From NCBI GenBank assembly GCA_002179805.1, contig NAVB01000036.1, forward strand, positions 62,001-126,000: a DNA stretch of 64,000 bases. The letters run 5' to 3'. The position numbers and the translations under genes are program-made. Below the pieces are notes generated by a model that worked only from the letters and a program-made list of their open reading frames with translations, searched no databases and was not told the DNA's origin. Positions 21,801 to 33,292 of this stretch are shown here, one piece after another (positions within the stretch are counted from its first letter, which is position 1; every line of letters starts with the position of its first letter). The stretch is from Acanthamoeba lenticulata. Lineage: Eukaryota > Discosea > Longamoebia > Acanthamoebidae.

Positions 21801-24800
21801 TCAGGCGGCCATGAGGCGGTAGGCATTCGGCCCACTCTTGAGGAGGTAGCCCTGTGTGTTGAGCCGATCGATAAAGTCGTCGAAGCTGACGTCCAGCCGC
21901 AAGTTGATGTCATTCAGCACACGGTTGAGCTCCTGTCCGTGCCCCAGGGGGAAGTGAGCACCTTGGAAGAGGGAACGCGTTGGTGCGTGAACGACGTACC
22001 GCCTTGTTGAAGAGTGAGTTGCTTTCCCGCGCCGCAATCTTCGAGAGGGCCTGCACAAACATCTTCACCTGGCCCGCCTTGCTCACGCCCGTCGTTCGGC
22101 TGCCATCATCGCGCGTTGCTGTTGGTATCAGTGCCCGTCCTCGTGTGGCAAAAAGCCCACCAAATGGCCCCCAAAGGAGGAAAAGAAGCGGATGAAGCAA
22201 GTACCGGAAGTCTAGATTGCCGTACTCGTCCTCAAACAGGTCAAACAGCGAACTCTGCATCAGCTCGACCACGTCCTGAGGCACAAGGCGGGCCAGGCTC
22301 AGCAAAACGATCTCGAGAGAGAGAGAGAGAGGGAAGTGTGGTCGTTGGGAAAGGAGGGAGAGAGTACGAGGGCATCTTCTTCGGTGACCACCTCGCGCAG
22401 CTCGGACTTGGCCTTGGCCTCCGACAGTCGGATGAGAGACTCCAGCTGGCGCGTGGTGATCGGCGTCGAGTCCGTCGCGCGGTGCTTCTTGCGCAGCGAA
22501 ATGTAAAAGTTCTTCAACACCGTGGCCGCCTCCTTGCTCAGCTTGGGCGACACGTATTTCTTGGCGTAGCCGATGTACTTGCGCAGCAGCAGTGGAGGGA
22601 TGAGCGTGTCGGCCGGGATGAGCGAAGCGTCGAGTCGCTGCAGCAGCGTCTTGCGCTTGCCGCTCTCCTCCTCTTCCTCGTCCACTGCGAGAAAAAAAAA
22701 AAAGAAAGAAGCCAGTCAGCCACAACACACGAGCGAGGCCACCGTGATGAGGGCGTGCGTTTCACCTTTCTTCCTCTTCTTCTGGACCTTCTTTTGCGCT
22801 GAATGGAGCTGAAGAAAGAAACACAAACACACAGTGGAGGGACGGGTCCGTCGTCAGTATCTGCCTGCCCTCGAGAGGACGACGCAGTGGACATGATGAA
22901 GGGAGAGGAGGTTGATAAGGCCGCGCGTACCGCCATGACGTGGTCAGAAATCAGTTCGTCGCGCTGCTCGTCGGGCTTGTCCAACAGGATGAAGACCAGA
23001 TCGAAGCGCGACAACACGGCTTCGCTCATCTTCAAGTTCTCCGCCACGGTCTTGGCCCGACTGCACATCCCGCCGGCGGTCGATGAGTGCTTGACTTGAG
23101 CCCAGAAGAAGAAGAAGAAGGGGGATCGTACTTGTAGTGGCCGCCCACCGGGTTGGCGGCAGCGATGACGGCCGTGCGAGCGGGAAGGGAGCACACGATG
23201 CCGGCCTTGGCGATGGAGATGGACTGCTGCTCCATGGCCTCCAGCAGCGACTGATGCTCATTGGGCATCTTATCAAACTCGTCAATGCAGCAAACGCCCT
23301 GATCGCCTGTGCGCTCAGCGGTCAGGGAGTGGTCTGGCGCGTGGGGAAGCTTCATAGAAAAAGCCGCTGGCGTACCGAGGATGAGCGCACCGGCCTCGAG
23401 TGCGTAGTCGCCCGAACCCTTTTCCTTGAACAGGGTGACCGTCAGGCCAGACGATGACGAGTAGGACCCGCACACGTAGACGCCACGGGGCGCGACGTTG
23501 CTCACGGCCTGCAGGAGCTGCGACTTGCCCAAGCCTTCCCGTCGGAGGCACCCAGGGCACGGGGGTTAGCGAGGAGGGCGAAAGCGGGAAAATGCAAGGC
23601 CGTCGCGTACCGGGATCGCCCACCACAAGCACGTGCGAGTCACTACGGATGGGCAGCGTGTCCTTGTCATGGCCGCGCCTCGTGCCGCCGAACAAAGCCA
23701 GCATGAGTCCGGCTGTGTGGCACATCGGTCACTCGCATTAGTGCGCCATAACAAGACAAGATGAGTCCGAAGGATCATGACGAGGTAGAGTGCCTTTCAC
23801 CAGCTGGTGGCCGTAGATGGTGGGACAGAGCGAGTTCACAATGAGCGAAAAGAGGTTGTCCTGCGAGGCGATGTCCGTGATCATCTGCAAATCAACCATC
23901 GAAAAGTCCACGGCCTCGAGCTTGTCCATCTGCTTGCAGTTCTCCACCACATTGGCGTCAAGATAGATCACGAACATGGCCTTTTCCTTCTGCTGCTTGG
24001 ACCCACGGCCTGTGGCAGGCAGACATGACACAATCCACACACAGGCACCGGTCAGACTTGTACAAACAATCGTCCGCCGCACGGCCTATGGCCCCGTCGT
24101 CTGAACACCTACCAGGCTTGTCGAGTTCCGGGTTCATGACCTTCACGATGCCGGTCACGGTGACCACGTCTCCCGGCACGCCGGCGTCGACCATGTCGTC
24201 CGTGAGCTCGCACTCGATTGTTCGCGGCACTCGCCCAGCGTCGGTGCCCGCGGCCATTAGCTCTTGCACTCTGCCATTCGAAAAATAATGTAAATGGGCG
24301 ATCAACCAAATGGGCGCTGCAGGACGACCGAGCAAGGGGCGATGGCCGCGCACCTGATCTTTTGCCAGTCGACAGTGATGGCCGACCCTCGGATGGGGTC
24401 GAACACGCGGCCTCGACAGTGAGTGGTCACGCACTTCTCCGGCGCGTTGAAGCGGCCGTCCTCGAAGATTCGCGTGATGGTGACGCCGCACCGACCGCAG
24501 AGGAAGTCCATCTGCCGCACGATAGGCTTGATGTTGCCCACGCGCACGATGGTGCCCCGCACGCAAGTGAATTTACCTGGCGTTGGAACGACAAAAGCAG
24601 TGAGCAAGCAAGTCATAGGTGGTGGGTCTTGCGATCGTACACAGACCGCCCGCAGACCCAGACCGGAAAGCATACCAATGTAGTTGGACTTGATCTTCTT
24701 GATGGCAGTCACTCGATCAAAGTGCGCAAAGCGCACATTGATCTTATCCTTGATGCCAGGCTCCACGTCATGCAAGTCCGCATAGACGACCTGAGAAAGA

Positions 24801-25241
24801 AGTGCCCGGGGGTGAGACAAAGGGAAATACAGCGTAACAAAAGAGCTGCATACCTCGAAGACGGCCACGCTAACGGAGCCAATGCAAAGCTCAGGTTCGC
24901 CCATAAGCGCGGGCACGAAGATGGTTTTAGTCTCTTCGTCGAGCTCCTTGACGAGAAGGCTGTAGTCGAGTGTCAGGCTCCTTGTTTGACGAACTGTCTC
25001 CTGCACCCTCCCCACGTATGGATGAATGTGCCGTTCACTTGCACTTCCGGCTTATGAGGTGGCAATGTTGGACACTCACCTTTTGCGCTGGTGTGGTAAT
25101 GGGCGACAGATATCTAATGAAGCCATCAATGAGAGTTGCGCGGCTCTGCATATCTGCCGCCGAGAACTCCTCAAACGGAAAATAGATGCTCCAACCGCGG
25201 TATCCGGCGGGGGCAGTGGTACCCCCTTGGCTCTGCTTCAT
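21801..25241 (-). CDS. MCM8: MCM8 AAA+ helicase
   Basis: MCM8 is the recombination-associated MCM that pairs with MCM9 and acts in homologous recombination and interstrand crosslink repair. Many exons. N-terminal part: [11 protein letters not shown], then [20 protein letters not shown] with a zinc motif (FLCGRCG...CVTTHCRGR), [26 protein letters not shown] and [22 protein letters not shown] core: [19 protein letters not shown], Walker [29 protein letters not shown] (Walker B), [29 protein letters not shown] and arginine finger [21 protein letters not shown]-terminal: [38 protein letters not shown] and a winged helix ending [16 protein letters not shown]. These are specific to MCM8 rather than MCM2-7. 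Start taken at ATG 25241 (MKQSQGG); an upstream in-frame ATG at 25343 is possible. Stop at 21801-21803. Confidence 0.93.
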
Positions 25242-25436
25242 CAGATGCTCTCGCTGTCGATTTTGTATATTTTGTTGTTTTGCAGACAAAATTTTATAAG
25301 AATACTTTGGAATGCGGAAAAGGCAGACTTTTCTGTATTGCATTCCACCGAAGTGCGAAGACGAGCTGACAACCGGTTTTTGTTATTGTTGCGAAGGCCT
25401 TTTACCTTGCCCCATCGATCCTTCTCTCAAGTCGCC
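25242..25436. promoter_or_regulatory. short divergent intergenic region, MCM8 / vWA gene
   Basis: Only 195 bases separate the two start codons (93 if MCM8 starts at 25343). The region includes an AT-rich stretch around 25258-25310 in a GC-rich neighbourhood. A shared bidirectional promoter is inferred from the spacing alone. Confidence 0.45.
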
Positions 25437-26708
25437 ATGGACAGACGTGTGGATACACCAATCCCTACGGCCTTGCCGAGGAACAGTACCACCACATCAG
25501 CAACAAATATGTCAGATTTACACGATGAAGCGGCCCAATTAAGGGCTCAGATTGAAGCGATGAAGGCGGCTATCGCAGCTGCCGCAGTAGGTCCCACTTC
25601 CGGGTCATCCTCACCCTCTTCCTCTCGGTCATCCTCGACTTCGTCTCTGGCCCCCGCTTCAGGCACGGCGATGTACGCAGTTGATGGCCTCACATCGTCG
25701 GACCTCTCCTTGGACAGCATGCGCGTGCTCAAACAAGCCCAAGAGACAGCCGAAGAAAACAAGCGTTTAAACGAAGAGATGGCACAGATGAGGCGCATGA
25801 TGGAGGCCCTCTTGGCTAAAAATGCTGTTCCTCCTCCTGCTTCATCCTCTTCGGAAAGGAGCTTACCACCCATCGCTTCGGGTCCGATATCCCCCTCACT
25901 CTCCGTGCACTCGTCCATTTCGCGAGGGACGTCGTCGCGTTCGGCGAGGCGCGAGAAGGAGGAGCTCGAGGCGCAGATCGCCACGCTTAAGAACGCCATC
26001 GCCGCCGCCAAAGCCCCGAAGAAGTACGAGCACCACGCTGACGTGGTGTTCCTGGTCGACTGCACGGGCTCCATGGGCAAGTGGATCGAGGAGACCAAGG
26101 CCAAGATGCAGGAGATTCTAAACGAGGTCAAGAGGCAGTACCCTAACGTGCTCACGCGCGTTGGCTTTGTGGGTTACCGCGACTTTGATGGCATTAGCAC
26201 GGCCTCTCGGGACGACCAGTTCGAGGGCCTGATAAAGCCTTTAACAGAGGAGATCGAGCACCTGCGCGACTTCATCGGCGGCGTCAAGGCGACGGGCGGC
26301 GGCGACGCGGCCGAGGACGTGTTTGGCGGCCTTGAGCGCTGCCTCGCGCTCGGCTGGCAGGGGGAGGCGCGCGTCATCATCCACTTTGCCGACGCGCCCG
26401 GCCACGGCAAGCACTGGAACGGCGGCTGCGGGGACAACCACGCCAATTTTGACGCCGACGGCTCGCTGGGCAAGCAGCTCGTGGACAAGCTCATCAAACA
26501 GCGCATCAACTACTACTTCGGCCAGATCACCAGCCGCACCAAGTCCATGACCGACAGGCTGGAGGAACATTACAAACGCGACGAGTTCAGGCAGAGCACG
26601 ATGGAGGTGCTCGAGATGGGCGCCGAACCCACCAAGTTCCTCGAGAAGTGTGTCTACGCCATCACCTCCTCCATTTCCTCGTCCATCCCCTCTGGCCGAC
26701 GCATTTGA
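25437..26708 (+). CDS. vWA-domain protein with N-terminal coiled coil, 423 aa, intronless
   Basis: The start at 25437 (GCCATGG context, MDRRVDTPIPTALP) is the first ATG that gives a protein-like sequence; the frame is open further upstream through the promoter. Residues 25-60 and 95-120 are short coiled coils (DEAAQLRAQIEAMKAAIAAA; KQAQETAEENKRLNEEMAQM), separated by Ser-rich linkers. From about residue 200 a complete von Willebrand A domain follows: ADVVFLVDCTGSMGKWIEET (MIDAS DxTxS), RVGFVGYRDFDG, VKATGGGDAAEDVFGGLERC, RVIIHFADAPGHGKHWNGG and YYFGQITSRTKSMTDRLEEH. This is the vWA type found in the alpha-kinase VwkA of Dictyostelium and relatives, but the frame stops right after it and no kinase domain follows. 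It may be an adaptor or metal-binding protein. It is convergent with the MOSC gene, 59 bases away. Confidence 0.85.
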   Translation: MDRRVDTPIPTALPRNSTTTSATNMSDLHDEAAQLRAQIEAMKAAIAAAAVGPTSGSSSPSSSRSSSTSSLAPASGTAMYAVDGLTSSDLSLDSMRVLKQAQETAEENKRLNEEMAQMRRMMEALLAKNAVPPPASSSSERSLPPIASGPISPSLSVHSSISRGTSSRSARREKEELEAQIATLKNAIAAAKAPKKYEHHADVVFLVDCTGSMGKWIEETKAKMQEILNEVKRQYPNVLTRVGFVGYRDFDGISTASRDDQFEGLIKPLTEEIEHLRDFIGGVKATGGGDAAEDVFGGLERCLALGWQGEARVIIHFADAPGHGKHWNGGCGDNHANFDADGSLGKQLVDKLIKQRINYYFGQITSRTKSMTDRLEEHYKRDEFRQSTMEVLEMGAEPTKFLEKCVYAITSSISSSIPSGRRI

Positions 26709-26767
26709 CAGCTGTCCTCTTCCCTCAGCGCCCAACACACTTTGTTTAATACTGTTTAAGAAATCGA

Positions 26768-28109
26768 TCATAGCGTGTCCAGGTTGGACTCCTCCGCCTG
26801 CTTCATAACCTCCACCTCTTGGCCCACCTTGATGACACCTGCCCAAGAAGAGGGACTCGTGAGAAAGGTAGGGGCCGAGCTCGGAACTGCAGCTCCGAGA
26901 GTTGGGAAGACAGCGGTACCGCTGGGGGCTGTGTGCGAAAGGTACTGCCCAAAGTAGTGCTTGCCCTTGCGTGACCGGAAGGAGACCAGCGTGGTTGTGG
27001 GCTCGCCCTTCTCGAGTATGCCCACCTCGGGGTTCACGCGCGGCAGCATGCAGCGATCACACGGCTGCACCACGTGCAGCTCCACCCTGCGTGCCCCACA
27101 CCACCACCACCACCGTCCTTGATCATGATGCGCCACCTGGGGATGATGATGCGGACGGGGAAGATCCAAACCCGCCAATCTTGATTGTACGCCAGTAGTC
27201 CTCGGCGAACGGCTTTCCGGCGCCACGCACCACGCTGGCGGGATCGGTGACGATGTGAGCGACATGTCGAACGCGCACGTAACGTACAGCGAGGGAGAAA
27301 GCGCAAGGTCCACGCACATGTTAGGCCGGAAGCGTGCCATGGTGATGCTCACTGGCTCCTCGCCCTTCTCCCGCGCCGTTTTCTCTGCTCGCGCTACGAG
27401 GTCTGGAGGCACGCGTCAAAAAACTTGGTGGCCGAACCAGAGCCTCAGCTAGTGAACATACCTTCAAGCGACTCCTGCGAAATGAGGAGGTACTGCTGGC
27501 AGTCAACAAGCGAGACGACGTTGTCGAGGCCCGGCACGGCCCAAACCGGGTCGATCGGTCTCGCGAAAGATTTGATCATCCGCACGAGCCTTTGGGGGGG
27601 AGGTGAGGAGGTCAGAGAGCGAGGCGACGCCGGTGCTTTGTGGAGGTGCAAGTCCTTCCGAACCTGAGCGGCTTGTTCAGAAAGGTCGACAGCCACTGCG
27701 CGGCCTGAGGGCCTTGGTCCACAACCGGCACCGACTCGGGCCACAGTCGCGCCTCCTCCGGGACTGTCTCCTCAGCGTACGCCAGCGGGATGCGGAGCGT
27801 CTCCATCCCGGGGGCGTCCAGGCACAGGTGCTCCCCCTGCGCGAGCGCTCAACAAAAGGACCGGGAACGGAGCGGAGAGGCGGGAGAAGCGCGTACGTCG
27901 AAGCGCGGCGCGATGAGGGTCATGCGTGGGATTTGCCGGATGGTGACGAAGGAGCGGCGGTTGTCCCGGGCCTGCTCCATGACCACCATCCACTCGCGGT
28001 CATGCACAAACCCATACCGGCCCACCTCCGCCTCCTCAAGCTTGATCCCTCGGCAGGACTTGACCGGATAAACCCACAAACCGGTCACCACGACTTGTTG
28101 CCTCTCCAT
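26768..28109 (-). CDS. MOSC-domain molybdenum enzyme, mARC type
   Basis: mARC proteins are outer-mitochondrial-membrane molybdenum-cofactor enzymes that reduce N-hydroxylated substrates. Several exons from ATG 28109 to stop 26768-26770. The N-terminal beta-barrel begins VVVTGLWVYPVKSCRGIKLE, then GRYGFVHDREWMVVMEQARD and IRQIPRMTLIAPRFD, the classic MOSC_N pattern. Later blocks are PVWAVPGLDNVVSLVDCQQYLLIS, EPVSITMARFRPNM, VRGAGKPFAEDYWRTIKIG and VVQPCDRCMLPRVNPEVGIL; the last carries the conserved C.RC....V.P cysteine region, and the RPN...PF.ED.W motif is diagnostic. The end reads GVIKVGQEVEVMKQ, matching the usual C-terminus. No N-terminal membrane anchor is seen, so the location may differ from animal mARC, unless an upstream exon was missed. 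Confidence 0.88.
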
Positions 28110-28311
28110 CTAGTGCGCACGAAGAAACGGTGATTATTGTTTATTGTCTGGTTTCTTTTTATCTTCCCCGATGCATTTCAGCTAGTTAGCAAACGCCGGG
28201 GAAACCAACACCGCCAATTGGCTGGTTCTTCTTCCAATCGAAAAATCCGCTACGAAAACTCTTCTTTTAAACAACTCCTTCCTTTCGGGGTGTAAACGTC
28301 TATGATCAGCC

Positions 28312-29589
28312 TCATTTCCTTCGATTGCCGGACTTGGTCGTCGTGGCCTTTTTCTTGTTGTTGGTCGCCTTTCGGGCCTCCAATCGTTGTCTCGCGCGCT
28401 CAAACTCTTCTTCCGTGGGCTGGTTGTTGTCCTCCTGTTCTTCCTCTTCGTCTTCTACATCTACTCGCCTCTTCTTTCGGCTCCTTGCCTTGCCGTCGGA
28501 GGCGGCACTGCTCTTCTTCCTCTCCTCGACCTTCTTGCGCAGTGCGAGGAACTCCTCCTCTGTGGGCTCATCTGTACCACGGTTGTCGTCTTCCTCTTCA
28601 TCCTCTTCTTCCTGGGGCTTGGCCTTCTTGCCCTTACGGCCACCCGTGTCCTTCTTGGCCTCCTTTCCGCCGTACTTGGCCTCCAAACTGCACAAGTGGA
28701 GAGGGCCAAAAAAGTGTCAAACACAACGTGTCAACATGAGATCACAGTTGGCAAAGCGTACTTAGAGATGACCGAGTTGAAGCGTGAGGCTGACTTATTC
28801 TTGTTCTTGAGAATCATTTGCTTCAGGGCGTCCTCTCCGCTGGCATCATTGCCCTTCTTCTTTTTGAGGCCCAGCTTCTCTGCGAGCTCCTCGGCCTCCT
28901 TAGCCTCCTGCTCCTCTTGGGCCTTGCGCCGCTTGGCCGCAGCCGAGGTGCGCTTGTTCTGTTTCTTCCTGCTCGCTTCATACGCGGGGAATGTGGGCAC
29001 CTCCTTAGCCTTGATTGCAGCGTCGATGATGGCACGGAATCGCTCCTCGTCATCCCAAGAACTCAGCACGACATGGTCGATGATGCTCTCCATATCACCT
29101 GTTCACGCGACCGTAAGGATGCTTATTGGCTCAGAGCACCAAAAAGAGGAAAAGCGGTGTACCTTCGTGGTCGACATAGGCCTTCTTCACGTCAGCCACC
29201 TCAAGCTCGGAACCCCTGAACGACTTGGCGTAGGACTCGATATCTTCTGTGGTAACCTGCTTGAACAACAGGCGCCAGTACTCATCCCAATCTCTGTTCT
29301 CGCTGCTGGCAAGGAAGTCGTCGTGCTCAATTGATCCCGTTTCATCATAAAATTTGCGCTTTTCCTCGACGCTCAGAGTTTCGTAGATGCGCCCCAGAGT
29401 TTGGAACTCGTCTTTGGATTTCGCCTTGGCTTCATCGTCGCCCTGCGCCCGATCAGGGTGGAATTGCAAGGCCAATTTATAGTAAGCTTTCCTGATTTCA
29501 GCCGTTGCGGCATCCTTCTTCACGCCTAGGATCGCGTAGAAGCATTCGCCCTCATCAAAGCGCTCCCTGATCGTTTTGGTGCTCTCCAT
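28312..29589 (-). CDS. DNAJC9: DNAJC9-like J-domain protein
   Basis: DNAJC9 is a nuclear co-chaperone that binds histones H3-H4 and recruits Hsp70. Three exons: about 29589-29160, 29095-28760 and 28690-28312. The J domain is at residues 12-80: FYAILGVKKDAATAEIRKAY, LALQFHPDRA (HPD motif), FQTLGRIYETLSVEEKRKFY. It is followed by DWDEYWRLLFKQVTTEDIES and YAKSFRGSELEVADVKKAY, blocks specific to DNAJC9, then MESIIDHVVLSSWDDEERFR. The C-terminal third is charged and Lys/Glu-rich with two TEEEF(L/E) repeats (EPTEEEFLALRKKVEERK; QPTEEEFERARQRLEARK), a likely nuclear localisation and histone-contact tail. It lies 78 bases downstream of mL52 on the same strand. Confidence 0.9.
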
Positions 29590-29667
29590 GGAGGCAGAGG
29601 TGCGTTTGAAAAAAGGCGCGAACGAAACGTTTCTTTTCTGCCGCCCAAAAAAAAAAATAAAAAAAAA

Positions 29668-30080
29668 TCAGTGCTCGGGCTGCTGGGCCGCGTAGAAGGC
29701 CTGGCGATCCAATTCCTTCTGCTCCATCTCCATAACTTCCTCACGAAGACGCTGAATTCGGTCTTCCGTCTCCTCGCGCCTGATTTGCCATCTGATTTGT
29801 TTTTTGGTCTCAGGGGCCGGCGTACCATCTGGCACGGCACAGATGAAATCAATAAATTGTCCTTATAAAACCCTCTAAGAGCTAGAAAGAAAGTAGCGGT
29901 ACCTGCATATTCCCAATCGGGGGCGTCGTGGAAGTCGCCGTCCTCATTGCCGCTTCGGCCTAGACCCCGCATAAGTCGATGCCTCTGGCCAGCTCGCAAT
30001 GGCAAGCTTGCTGAGGCTACGCCTCGCACGCCTCCCGAAAGAGATCGCCTCCAGATGGCCTGCACTCCGCGACTCGACAT
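29668..30080 (-). CDS. MRPL52: mitochondrial large ribosomal subunit protein mL52
   Basis: Two exons, 30080-29903 and 29828-29668, join in phase to 112 aa. The start is the ATG at 30080 (MSSRGVQAIWRRSLSGGVRG), an Arg/Ser-rich presequence suited to mitochondrial import. The core GQRHRLMRGLGRSGNEDGDF, DAPDWEYADGTPAP and KKQIRWQIRREETEDR aligns block for block with animal MRPL52 (WRL.QGLA...; LPDWSYADGRPAP; KGQLRRK.ERE). The C-terminus is a short helix ending AAQQPEH. Size fits the family. The intron falls inside the DWEYADG codons, so the motif is visible only after splicing. Confidence 0.88.
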
Positions 30081-30185
30081 GTTCGTTGTCAATTGTAATC
30101 GGCAACAATCACTTTGGGAAACAAAAAGAAACAGAAAAACCACAAGAAAAAAAAATCAAAAAATGACTAATTACATTTGTGTTGA

Positions 30186-33100
30186 TCAGAAGTCCTTCAT
30201 GCTGGCGGCGATTGCCTGCGCCAACAGCGCTTGCTCCAAGTCGTGCTCTTCTGCGACCCGCTTGCGCTTCTTCGTATCCAGTTGGTTCGCGCTCTCGCCA
30301 CTTCCCTTGTTCTTTTCCACTTCAGCCTGCTCCTCGTTTTGGTCTTCTTCCCCATCATCTTTTGCTTCGTCTTCCTCTTCATCATCTTCATCATCCTCTT
30401 CCACTTGAACCTCGTCGTCCTTGGTGTCCTGAGCTCCCCAAACGATGCCCGAGAAGAATTTGCGCTCGTCTAGAGCCCGTTGCAGTTCATCCTCGGACAG
30501 GTTCATGGCCTGTCGTAACTGCTCACGCTCGGCCGCCCGCGTTGCCGGCTGCAGCGCGAAAGCGGGCTCTTCTGCTGCATCTGCGCCTTGACCTTGTTGT
30601 TGCTGCCCTTCTGGCGCTTGCTGAAGGTCGACACCATTCCGATGCGCTCGCCGTGCCTCCATGAGCCGTGCCCGAGCGTCGTCATCGCGCTTGCGCTCGA
30701 TCTTGGCCACCGGGCTGTTAAGTCCCACTGCCAGTGGCTTCTCCTTCGTGTCAGCAGCGGCCGCAGGTGCTGCCGTTGATGACGCCGTCGACGACGATGA
30801 AGTAGTCGACGTTGTCGTGCTGGACGGAAGTCGTAATCGTTCTTGGATGTCTGCACCGAAGGACAAGAACAAATCAGACAATCGCCGTTTGAAGAGCAGG
30901 CAACGCAAGGGGAGTGGCCGTACAGTGGAAGGAGCTGAGCTCGAGCGAGAAGGAGTAGCCAGAGACGTCGAAGCCGTAGGCGCCCTTGGCCACGATGTCC
31001 GTAAGGATAATATCATACAGACCCTTGCACCGCCGCTCTGCCAACACGGTAATGTTCATGATGTCCAGGTGTAGATCTTATGACGCGGACCCACCCCACT
31101 TCCTCATGAGTTCATCATGGCCGAGCCGCATGGCATCCATTTTAAGAGAAGAGACGCACCGCGATCCATTTCCTGAGGTGGAGTCTCGAGCTTCTTGGAG
31201 AGAATCTCGGTCGTGATTTCAAGTTGCTCTTGATGGTCCTCAAAGAGCATCTTATGCGCCTCGTTGGCCTTCTGATCGACCATCTTCTTGCCCTCCGGCC
31301 CAAAAATGAAGTAGGCCAACACGTACGACCACTTTAGCACCCGTCGGCACTACACCAATGCACCCGCAGCAAGCAACGTTGATGAGAAGTTGCTTCCCAA
31401 AAATTACGTGCATGAAACTGACGGTTGGAGGTGCTCCGAGCTTGACGAACCTCAAAAAGCATGTCGAGGGCGCGTGCGAGCCACTTCTCCTCGTAAGAGG
31501 TGAAGGTGCCGTTTTTCTCGTGGAGCACCGAAACCTTCTCCACCAGTTGCACCCGCATTTGCGCTTCCAGCATCGACGAGTCCATGTGCGCCTTGTACCT
31601 GTGAATCAACATTCGCCACTCTGCTCATCAGAGCCCCGCGAGGGCGGGACACGAAAAGCAGAGGAGGGTGTAAAGAGAAGACAGTACCGTTCGTAGTAGT
31701 GCATGTATCGCTGGAGAGAGACGCGGGCCTCGTCGGCGCTCTTGGTCTTGTCCTCCAAATATTTGCCACACGAATGGCCGGCGATCTTCTCCCACGTGTG
31801 CGACTGGCCCGTCTGCGCTCCACACAGCTGCACGCGCAACGTACCATTGGAGCACCGACGCCGTCTTAGGTCGCGAGGAAGAGGGAAGAGCGAAGCTAGA
31901 GAAGGAGCTACACACCCAGCAAAAGAAGGTGCCGCAGCGACAGGTCATCAGGTTGCAGCCGCCGTTCTTCTCCACCGGCGAGTGGCATTTGGGGCAGTCC
32001 TTGGTGTTGGCCGAAATGTACTTGAACGTTTCGCCTTCGCCCTGGCACTTCTCCAGCCAGAGGTTGACCATCGTGCAAGGAACAGGGCTGTGCGGATCCT
32101 TCAAGCAGTTGAAACAAAACCGGTGATGGCAATCGCACTGCACCTCGACCTGCTTGCCCCATAGGACCTCGGCTGCTCGCTCTCATGAGTGCTTGGGCGA
32201 GCCACGAGGCACAGTTGAGATTAGAAGAAGGGGAAGTAGAAACCTGCATTGCCGCAGTGCGGCGTCGAGGTACACCACTTGACCAGCGGGTTATCATTGA
32301 CGTAGGATTCGGCCAGAGTCTGCTGGTACTTCTTTAACACCACTGGGTCATCCACCAACCTTAAAGGGGGGGGGAGCGAGGGCGTCAGTCAAAGTGCTCG
32401 ATTTCAAAGAACGATCGTTGTGACGCACTTAGGGATCAGAGTTTCATCAAGTTTGGTGTTGCACTTGTAAGCCATGCAGGTGATGGCGTTGGCCTGTCCC
32501 TCATTGATCTTCATGGCCACGTAGGTCTACCCTCAACCGTGTTCAAACCTCCACGTCAACAGCCAGTCATCACGCATGGAATGGTGAAGAGAGCGGCACC
32601 TGATAGCAGTCATTGCAGAAACGGTGGCCGCAGTTGAGGCGCGTAGTATTGTCCTCCGGCACGTCATCCATGCAGCTGAGTGAGGGCCGGCGTGAGTTCG
32701 AATCGAGCAAAAACGGGTGGAGTAGGTGGCGCATACCTCTCGCAGCTCACTTCCTTCTTGCGGCACTTGGCCTTGGGTCCGGCCTGATCGGTGTCATCAT
32801 CTCGCTCGTCGGGGTGCTCTTCTTCATCTTCCTCCTTGGGCGCCACCACGCCGGCGCTCTTGTAGACAAACTCAATGCCCCGCTCAAAGAAGTCGCTGAG
32901 GAGAGCTTGCTCATCCCACGAGTAGTGCACGAGCAAGATGCGCGCGAAGGAGAGAGCAATGCCCTGCACGACAAAGACAGACACAACTTGACATAAGCAG
33001 GCAGGCAGGCGGAGACAGAAGCGACGTATGCAAAAGAAGCTGCGTCGCAGCAACAATTGATGACACACACCAGCACTTCGTGAATCTTTTCAGTCTTTGC

Positions 33101-33292
33101 TTGTTGGCGTGCGATGATGTCTTCAAAAGAGATTATCTTGTAGGCCTTCATGCTGGCTTGCTGAGCAAGATGTTCATCCACGTCGTCATCAGCAAGCAAG
33201 GACGGGTTCATAGGCTCGCTGGCATCCTCGTCAAAATCGAAATCCTCCTCTTCGTCGAACCCATTAAATTCATCTTCATCACTTCCTTCCAT
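30186..33292 (-). CDS. ariadne-type RBR E3 ubiquitin ligase with UIM-like tail
   Basis: Ariadne ligases take ubiquitin from E2 onto a RING2 cysteine and often work with neddylated cullin-RING ligases. Start ATG 33292: MEGSDEDEFNGFDEEEDFDF, the acidic N-terminus of the family; stop at 30186-30188. Order: YKIISFEDIIARQQAKTEKI (UBA-like), a RING1 with LNCGHRFCNDCY, IBR with VEVQCDCHHRFCFNC, RING2 with DCPKCHSPVEKNGGCNLMTC (catalytic Cys in GGCN), then the ariadne domain: QRYMHYYERYKAHMDSS, LARALDMLFEVRQARSVLKW, YVLAYFIFGPEGKKM, CKGLYDIILTDIVAKGA. Beyond the usual end is an extra 200-residue tail with poly-Ser/Ala and acidic segments and two UIM-like helices (LSEDELQRALDERKFF; EEHDLEQALLAQAIAASMKD). 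The tail is odd for HHARI-type proteins and may bind ubiquitin. Confidence 0.92.
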
